Of a stretch of 64,000 bases of DNA, positions 34,601-43,600 are shown in pieces; position 1 is the first letter of the stretch; each line of letters opens with the position of its first letter. The position numbers were made by a program, and so were the translations under genes. The stretch is taken from NCBI RefSeq assembly GCF_024868665.1, contig NC_079890.1, positions 32,660,317-32,724,316 of the forward strand, written 5' to 3'. This stretch comes from Triplophysa rosa. Its lineage: Eukaryota > Chordata > Actinopteri > Cypriniformes > Nemacheilidae. A model generated the notes under the pieces. That model had not been told where the DNA came from. It ran no database searches and saw only the letters and a program-made list of their open reading frames with translations.

Positions 34601-37600
34601 GACCATGTGCATCCTCATACATTGCATCATATTGGTAATGTCACAACTACAAATACTGGAAAATTGCCAGCACTGATTTACTGGTGTTTTTGGTCCTGTT
34701 CACACATCATTTCATAAAGCTAATTTGCCACTAAAGACTTTTTGATTTCATGGGACCTTATTAACCAATGAAGGCAATAATCATGAAAAAAGTAACATTA
34801 CACAGAAAAATAATGTTCAGATAATTGCGCACTTTGGTTTATTCCAGTATAACGTGTAAGCTTGTTTAATAATAGCTAACGTCAAATAAACTCTTTTTTT
34901 ACGATCAGTTACTGCTCCAGTGGGATTACAAACGAGCAAATGAGAATGAAAAAAACTAATGAGAAAAATAATTTAAAACCAACATAATGTGAAAACTCTT
35001 TACATTAATAAAAAAATCCCCTATAATTAAACAATAAATAAAAGTAAATCAAGACTGTTGCTGACCTGGTATAGCATGACACTTGCAAAGGCAAGGTCAC
35101 GGGTTCCACTCGCAATTTCTTTAGTAAATAAATCAAATAAAAAGGGTTGTATAGAGCATAAATAGGGCTGTCAAGTGTCAACATTAACGCGTTAACGCAT
35201 GCAATACATTTTTTTAAGATTAACGTGTTAAAATATTTAATGCAATTAAAGCGGCATCTGTTTATTTTGTCATCCTTAGTTTAGCGTCACGCTCTTATTC
35301 ATGTATAGGCCTTTAAACCATTTAAAGGCCTTTAAACAGTTGTGCAACGTGACAGTGGTCCCGTCAAGATATACCAGCTGCAGAACGCAGCCGCAGTTTC
35401 AGAACCGCAGTTTCTGAACCACAGCTACAGAACAGTAGTGAGGGGTGGAGTAATTGACAACTAGATAAGCATGGCGGATAGCACGAGTGCTTTCTCACCT
35501 GACTCATTTAGTACAGTTGAATCGCACTAGAGTTCGTTTTTCTTCTTGGTGCGGTTCGTTTGGGCAGGTGTGAATGCAGCAATCGCACTCGAGTGCGCAC
35601 CAAAAGCAGACCAAATAAGCGTACCGAAACTTGAAGTTCAAACGAACCCTGGAGCTGTTAGTTTGTGGTGAGAACGTGTTCCGACCTCGAACAGACCCAA
35701 ATTCAAAAAGTACTGCACTTTTTTGGACTAAACCAGCTGCTGTAGTCAGCTGCGCTGTGCATTATGGAATGATGACAAGTGTTTGTTGACAGTTTGCACT
35801 AGCATGGCAGCTCGCGGACAAACTTGGAGTTGTGAGGAGGTGCGGAGCCTCATAGAAATTTGGTCTGATGACCATATTACATCCCAACTTTTGAAAACTC
35901 ACAAGAACAGCGTGATATTTTCATTTTTTAGCAAACAACTCAGGGAAAAGGGGTTTAATAGATCTGTGGAACAGTGCCGGGTTAAGGTAAAGAAACTCCG
36001 CCAGCAGTACATCCAAGTGTGGGATGTACAAGTTCCCCTGGTACGATGACCTCGATAATATACTTCGGACAAAACCGGACGTTGACCCGGTGGATGTTGT
36101 TGAGATCGCCATCGCCGCTAACAATGATGCGACTGATGCTAGCACAGTTGATCGGGCTAACTTTACCACATCTGGCATGCGATGTTGACGGTGAGTTCAT
36201 TTCATTTGAAAAAGCAGTTTAGGAAATACGTTCTCGCCAACGAGTGATGTGGATGTTGTTACGTGACTGCATTTTGGTTTGTTTCAACTGGTTCGGACCA
36301 AAGCAATCATTGTGGTGTGAACAGGGCCGGCCCTGGGCATAGGCAGAGTAGGCAAATGCTAGGGGCGCCACCGATTCCTAGGGGCGCCAAAATGAGTGAA
36401 GATTTTAATTATAATTCATTATCTTAACGCGTTTTTAATTATGTCACCTAATGTGATCTGTGCAGCTAATCTCACTCCCAGACTACAACTTACATTATGT
36501 TGTGTTCAGACCAAACGCGATAAATCACGTTCCTTGCTCTTTATTACTCGCGGGAATAGTTCGTTATTTTCGTGCAAGGCAAATTTCTCGCCCGAGTTGA
36601 ATTTTTCAACTTGCACGGAAGATGCGATTTACGCACGTTCGCAACTCGTTTCGCGTCATTCACATCGCCTGCCGCGAGTTTGTGTCTATTTCTTTGCATT
36701 GACTTTGTATGTAATTTACTCGCACAAATAACTTAATTCGCGTGGGAACCCCCTATTAGTGTCTGTGACCTCCTGGTTAGAGTGCCTGCTTCCCATTTTG
36801 TACTTTTGGCTGGTTAGAAGTTCGAACCCTGCTCGGAGCAGGTTCAGGTAGGATCGGTTACACATGTCAGACACATGTGCAAACACAAACCATTTATACA
36901 AAACTTTTATACAAAGGTGAGTTAAAATAAAAAAAAACATAGATGTGAAAAGGTAGGAAACAAAAAATTTTGCAATATAGAGGTGCAAATTATAAGGTAC
37001 AATTGCTTATTTAGAACCACTCTACTGGAAACACTGATGCATGCTGTATTTTACTGCTTTCAACTAAGTGAACTGAAAAGTGTGGGGCACTATAGCATGT
37101 GCCATTTATTTAAGAAAATCCAAAGCAGCATTTGCGCAGAGGTTGACAAAATGTATAAAAACAATTTCTCATTAACCCTTATCTAAATAATAATAACAAT
37201 CAAATATTTGTTTTATGAGCTCTAATATTCAAATACAGTAGCCTATTATTGAGAAAACAATTTGTTTTATTTTATTTGCAACATTTTTTCAAACAATGAG
37301 AAGGTAATTAGAAACATTTTTATTACAAATCTTTATTTATTTTGTGTAGGAGGGGCGCAATCTTAAATCTTGCCTAGGGCACCAACAGAGGCTGGGCCGG
37401 CCCTGGGTGTGAAAAGGAACCAACACCTCTTAAAAATGCTACAATATATCATTTTTTTTAATTGATCTGCACCAAATGAATCGAACTAAAGATGAGAAAG
37501 AGTCCTTAAAGTCCCCGTGAACCGGAAGTTGCGATCGTTTTTACTTCCATATTTTGACGCATTTCCGAGTGAAATGGAATTTTGAAGGAGAAAAATAGTG

Positions 37601-40600
37601 GGCGTGGCTTTCGTCTTTCTCTGCGATTTTTTAAATGGAACTGGCAGCAGACTGACAGTTGAAGGGGAGGAGTTAACGGATGCTCCGCCCAAGCCGTCTA
37701 ACATACGTCATCTAAGAAGGATAGTCAGTCAGATTTTAGCTAAAGATTATGAGGGCACACAATTAAAAAAAAAGAATGACCTACATTGATAAACTATTTA
37801 CAATAAAAGCTGCAATATTTCATGAAAAAATAGGCATTGTAATTTTTTATTTCACTGGGACTTTAAGTCAAGCGTTTATTTGCTAAATATTGAATTTGTG
37901 GAGTTGCTTTTTCAGGAATTTAGTGATAAAATGGGCCTAAGAGTGAATTGTTCATTTGATAAATTGTAATTTAATTATTCGTTGTATAATGTTTGATTGT
38001 TTGTTTTAAAACCATGCCGTTTGCTTTTTTATACAATCTAGTTATTTTTAAGTTATATTTTTATTAAAATTTCTGTTTTCATAGAATAGGCTAATACAAT
38101 AAAACACACTACATTATACAATAATATAGGGTATAGGTCGAATGTCACATGACTAAACCGTTAAACAGGTGGCTTGTTGGAAAAGGTGTTAATAGCAGTA
38201 TTAACTATCAGCGATATCTATGGATTTTTAATGTAATCAGCTAATCTAGCTAGCTGTTTCCATTTTTTATGCGTTTTATTCTATTTTAATATTCAAATTT
38301 CTGAGAGAAGAAGAAAATTTTATTTATCAATCTGTTTATGTGATGGGCATCGATTTTGATCATCTTTGGTAGCTCATTTAAAGGCATTTTGAGTAAAACG
38401 GCTGGCTCTTTATGTAATGAAGCGCATACAAAAGAACCGGATGCCATGAGTCCTGTTTTCGGTTTCTGTGCTTGACGTTTGGCACGAAGCCTATTACACA
38501 ATATTAATGTTTTATAAAGCATTTTTGTACCGTAATATATTACTACGAACTGAAATGTATTTAAAAAGTATGAAGGTTCGCGTGCAACAAAAGCAAATCC
38601 CAAGCTCCGCCCCTCCGTTCTGTGGCTGCGGTTCAGAAACTGCTGTTCAGAAATTGCAGGAGGAGCTGCGGTTCTGCAGCTGGATACTATTGTTCCCGTC
38701 TAGTGTATAGTCACAGGCTAAATGCTGCGTCAGTGAATCTCTGCCAGATAGCGTACCAGTATTAGGTTCTATTTCGTGCTTAAATGAACAAAAACACACA
38801 AGATTATGCCAGAAAGCCTGTTTTGTCTAGCATTTTCATAGGCACAGATTTCAACACGTTAAATAAAATCCTAAATGAATGGAAAGAGTTGTGAAAATGG
38901 GAAAGGGCGTCAGTTCTACGTAGGGGTATCAGTTCTCTTAAAGGGGCCGCATTCTTAAACCTGCTGTTAATCAAAGCAAACGTGTTTTAGAACTTAATTC
39001 AATTTCTGTATATTTCCAACCTGTTTTACATGAGAGCTCTCAATTATACTGGCTATAATTATTGTTAAAATAAAGAAAAAATAATCAATTTAATGCAGTA
39101 CTAATATCAGAATGTTGGCTTTCATTCATAAAATGATGTTGTTAAAGAAATCTGTTGTTTCTACATTAATTTGGAGATTAAATGTGAAATTATTAGAATG
39201 TAAAAGTATATTTAAAAACATTAATGTTATGTGCGATTAATCGTGATTCATCAGATTGATCATTTTTATCAATTGACAGCACTATATATAAAAATGAAAA
39301 CTTTGATCAACACAACGGAACTCACCCCTTCATCTTTCTCCATCTGAAGGCCCATCAAGTGCAGGTTCTCCTCAAACTCATCCCTGCGGAGACGCTGGTC
39401 ATCATCATGGTAGTCAAGTCTCTGCTCCTGGGCTGCGAGTTCAGGGTCCTCTTGAGTGGATGCTTTGGCCTTTTTGCACCTGCAACAGAAGCTCCTCATG
39501 CAGGAGTGGGAGGACTCCTTGTGAGTGCTCTCAGGCTTCTGGACATGGTAGGTGAGGACGTAATCGATGCGCCTCTTGCCATCCTGGAAATACGGCCACT
39601 GGTTTGAGTGCCGGGGTGCCTCATCTGTCTTCTGAGTGTTCTGGAGGTGAGAAAAGAGGCCATGATTATATGCATCTGTACAGTTATTATTAATAATAGA
39701 TCTTTTAAGGTCTTGTGATGTATACTTGAATTGATGTTCAAGGATGCCATGAAACATGTAAGGTGAGGTGACGGATGTAATTTACGTTATGTTAGAACAC
39801 TCTCCTATCCCAGTTAAGCATGTAAAGATAAGTGTAAGTGAGTCATTCATGGGTTGATTTTCCAGGTGACTATAAACACTGTGGCTCTGTTGAGATTTAA
39901 ACATTGCTGTGCTTGTTTGTGCAGGCGACACTGACTCAACCAGCGGCATACGTTTTGGGTGGGACTTCCTGTTTGTTAGACAGATATATACAGTCAGTAT
40001 ATACAGTGCTTAACAAATTTATCATACATCCACCCAATGTTTGTGCCACAGATGCCCTTTTTTACCCAGAATCTTTTTTTTGTTCTGGAATGGTTAATCT
40101 ACCATTATGTGTAATATCTGTCACGGATCTCAGGTGTGGTGAGACAAGAACAGAGAACCCAGGTGCAGACAGCGGTTAAGGGGTGTTAACATGATATTTA
40201 ATAACAAACACAAAATACAAAACAAAGACCCACGTGGGGGTAAAGATAACAAAACAGAGGAACAAGAACAAGAACAAGACTAACTAAACTGACAAGACTA
40301 AACTAATAACACATCGCATAGGAACACTACAAACTAGACTAACTAACATGACAAGAACTCACCCACACGACACAGTGCAATGACCCGACACAAGACAGAG
40401 AACACAGGGGCATTAAATAAAGGGACAAATCAAAGGGGAACAAGTGTGGGGCATGAACTAATAAACAACCAATAACAAGAGATACAAAAAGACATTCTCA
40501 TTCAACACAGACAAAGACCGGAGAGAGTATCGAAGGCCGACAGGGTCAAAATGACTCTCTCCACACATAACAAGGGATCCTGCCGTGAGATTCTGCCACA

Positions 40601-43600
40601 AGATCAAGAAAGACATGACAAAATGAGGCAGAATCACGACAATATCTTGCTAAAATATAATTATTTATTTAATACATGATTTTTCAAATTTACTGTTTTA
40701 AAAAAATGCAAAAAATGTTTTTAATCTGATGCCCAATTACAGTTATTTACTTGCAGTTCAGGAAAAAATAACATTAATGGTTGAACGTTACCCCTGATTC
40801 ATTTCTGGCTTGGGTATAAAAGCGTGAATGAAGACTTTGAAGAGTTTTTTGTTTCAGTTTGTTATTTGCCTAATAAATGACAATAACACGTTTTTAGTTT
40901 TAAACATGTTTTCTAAATTATTTGATAACAGGTGGACTAATAAATTTGTTAAATAGTTCACCCAAAAATGAAAATTCTGTCATCATTTACTCATCCTCTT
41001 TTCATTTTAAACCTGTATGACTTTCTTTCTTCTGTAGAACACAGAAAATGATATTTTGAACAATGTTGGTAAACAAACAGCGCCGGCACCCATTAACTTC
41101 TATTGTACGGACACAAAATCAATGCAAGTGAACGGATGCCGGTTAACAACATTCTTTAAAATATCTTCTTTTGTGTTCTGCAGAAGAAAGAAAGTCATAC
41201 AGGTTGACAATGACAAGAGGGCGAGTAAATGATGACAGAATTTTCATTTTTCACTTTAGAGCACTCTATATACAGTGAGTCTGTATAGAGACACCGCTGG
41301 CCAGTGATAAAATATAAATCCCAGTAATAACATCAGTCTGAACTAAAAAAAAATCAGCTGCATAAATTATGTGTTTGGATACAAGATTTTACGTATCAGA
41401 ATACACTTATAAATCACCTATAGTGAACATTTTTAGCTTTTATTCAGTTGGCATTCACTTGTAGCATATGAAGCACAAAGAAACACAGTATGTAAATTCA
41501 TTTAAAAATGGCTATAAACTGGTATAGCTTTGTGCTAGCGACACCAACGTCACAGGTTCAATTTCCAGAAACTGCTTGGACTGATGCAACGTAAATCCCA
41601 AATGCACTGCAAGTCACTTATGTTCCTAATGCATGAAGGTAAATTATATCTATGACACATTTCTAACTCCATATATTGAGATCACTGAAGGAAACCATTA
41701 CTTAATATTGCAAAGCTGTTTGATGCTGCTAATGGTGCACGCATACACAGAACATTCTGAATAAATCACAGTTCAATCCACAAAACTAAATATTCAACCA
41801 AAAGACACAAAGCACTTCAAACTGTACTGTAAATCTATACCTCCAAGGCGAAATGTTCTCCTGTTATTAAGCAGCTAAGATTAAGTTAAATTTGTTATTT
41901 AGCAAATGCTTTTTATCCGAAGGACTGATGGACTATGTTCAGCTTACTGCAGAGTCCAAAAGGGTTAAGAGCTTTGCCTAAAGGCACAACAGAACTCAGC
42001 CTCAGTACAGTTTATGCTACTCTGTGCAGTGAGGACGTGAGAACCGCAACCCAGGGGGTTAGCTGAACACCACATAAGTCCACAGGGACAGTCCCACAAA
42101 ACAAATCACACTACACTCAGCACAGAACAGGAAATCAAAAAGCCAAAAGCAATTTCTCAATGGGAATATAAGACTCTGCAACACAGCACTCGCAAACAGC
42201 ACCAAATCCACATTCATTCTCCCAGCACAAATACTCTATGGTTGTAAAAATGTGTACCGTGCGTATACGCCTTCAGACTTGGCCTAGGGTATTTTAAAGT
42301 GACCAGCATGTGCTGTAGATTTACATGGGTGTTCAAATACTCATTCGGTATGCAAAACAGTTAAACACACCCACCGAGTATGCAAAATCAGCAATGTGTA
42401 TTGCACCATCTGGAATACTGGAAACCAGGGACGAGCGCCACTTCGTAAAAAGGTTTCTTCAGCCAAGATGCGTTTGGCAAGCTTTGGCTTCCCAGGGAAA
42501 TATATTTGGGTTGTTTTATTTTTATTACTAGACAAAACATTGTTAGCCATACGATGAAAGTAATAATAGTTCAGTTAATAAAGAAAAGTATTTCGATGCA
42601 AATGTGATAAGTTGTGTATTTGAACCTCTCTAGCTTTAAATTCAGCACCTGCTTGTGAACATTATAAAAAAGTGAAACATTCAAATGTCCACGTTTCTCC
42701 AAAGTTTGCCTAGCAAATTATTCCGAGTGAGAAAGACAGGACATTGGAGTGTTTATCCCTAAACAAAAATTGACTATATGAATGCAGAGGAATAGCTCCT
42801 CTTTTGCTTTGACTTACAGAGGATTCATGCTGAGGGTATTCCGAGTCCCCGTGGCCTTTACAATGATCTTCATCAAACCCCTTCACATCCAAAGGGACAG
42901 ATTCATATTTCTCATTTTGCCACATGCTCCCCCGGGCTGTGGGCTGCTCCTCTGTGCTGTTGAAATCCAAGAGCTTCTCACCTGAACAATCACAAACACA
43001 TCAAGACAAACATTATTTCTTTCTGCTGGGAACACAACTGTGTCACACTCAAGTGTAAATAATAAAAGCTTACTCAATAACCAGTTGGTATGAAGTTATG
43101 TGTTTGTTTTGTCTGAATGTCAAAATAATTGAATAAAACCCCAGACCCAAGGAAAAACAAACACAAAGGATACAAGTGCTAACTTTGCAGCAACCTTTGA
43201 ACTTAAGCATAATACATAGGGCTGCTCGATTATGACAAAAATCATAATCCCGATTATTCTGCCCAATATTGAGATCCCGATTATTTAACATGATTACTCA
43301 CTAAGTTTTAAAACAACATAGAAAAATAAAAAAAACTTGGCTTTTAAACTGTGAATTCAACTGAAAAATTAAATGTAAAGAAATAGCACAGCTGAACAAC
43401 TGTAAAGGAAGGGGGTGCGCTGTGGATTTATACCACAAGAAAAGAGATGATCCTTGCAAAATGGGATGCGGCACAATAATCGTTTTACGCAGATTATTTT
43501 GTTTTTGTAATTGTTGAAGGCCAAAATTGACGATTACAATTATTTTCGATTAATTGCACAGCCCTAATAATACAAAACATGTAATTAGCATTTAGGTATT

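Larger units (their letters stand above)
35366..38692 (+). mobile_element. 3.3-kb DNA transposon carrying a Myb/SANT-like gene
   Basis: Subterminal inverted CCAGCTGCAGAAC...GCAG blocks at both ends; flanks GTCCCGTC / TTCCCGTC resemble an 8-bp target duplication. Contains the ORF at 35804 and two younger elements. Probably PIF/Harbinger or ISL2EU-like, judged from the Myb/SANT-like protein; no transposase recognised. Confidence 0.65.
35163..39284 (+). mobile_element. hAT-like element, copy C, split by a 3.3-kb insertion
   Basis: Left part from TAGGGCTGTCAAG (35163) to about 35365; right part from about 38693 to TTGACAGCACTA at 39284. The halves are collinear with copy A. Confidence 0.8.

Noticed and set aside
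36765..36845. A functional tRNA gene
   Set aside because: A- and B-box-like words are present but I could not fold acceptor and anticodon arms with normal spacing; it is a SINE head. The same holds for 35062-35115, 43610-43660 and 53750-53820.
39269..39757. 162-codon open frame on the minus strand as a separate gene
   Set aside because: It is ano1 exon 3 with open flanking intron; splice sites and phase place it in ano1.
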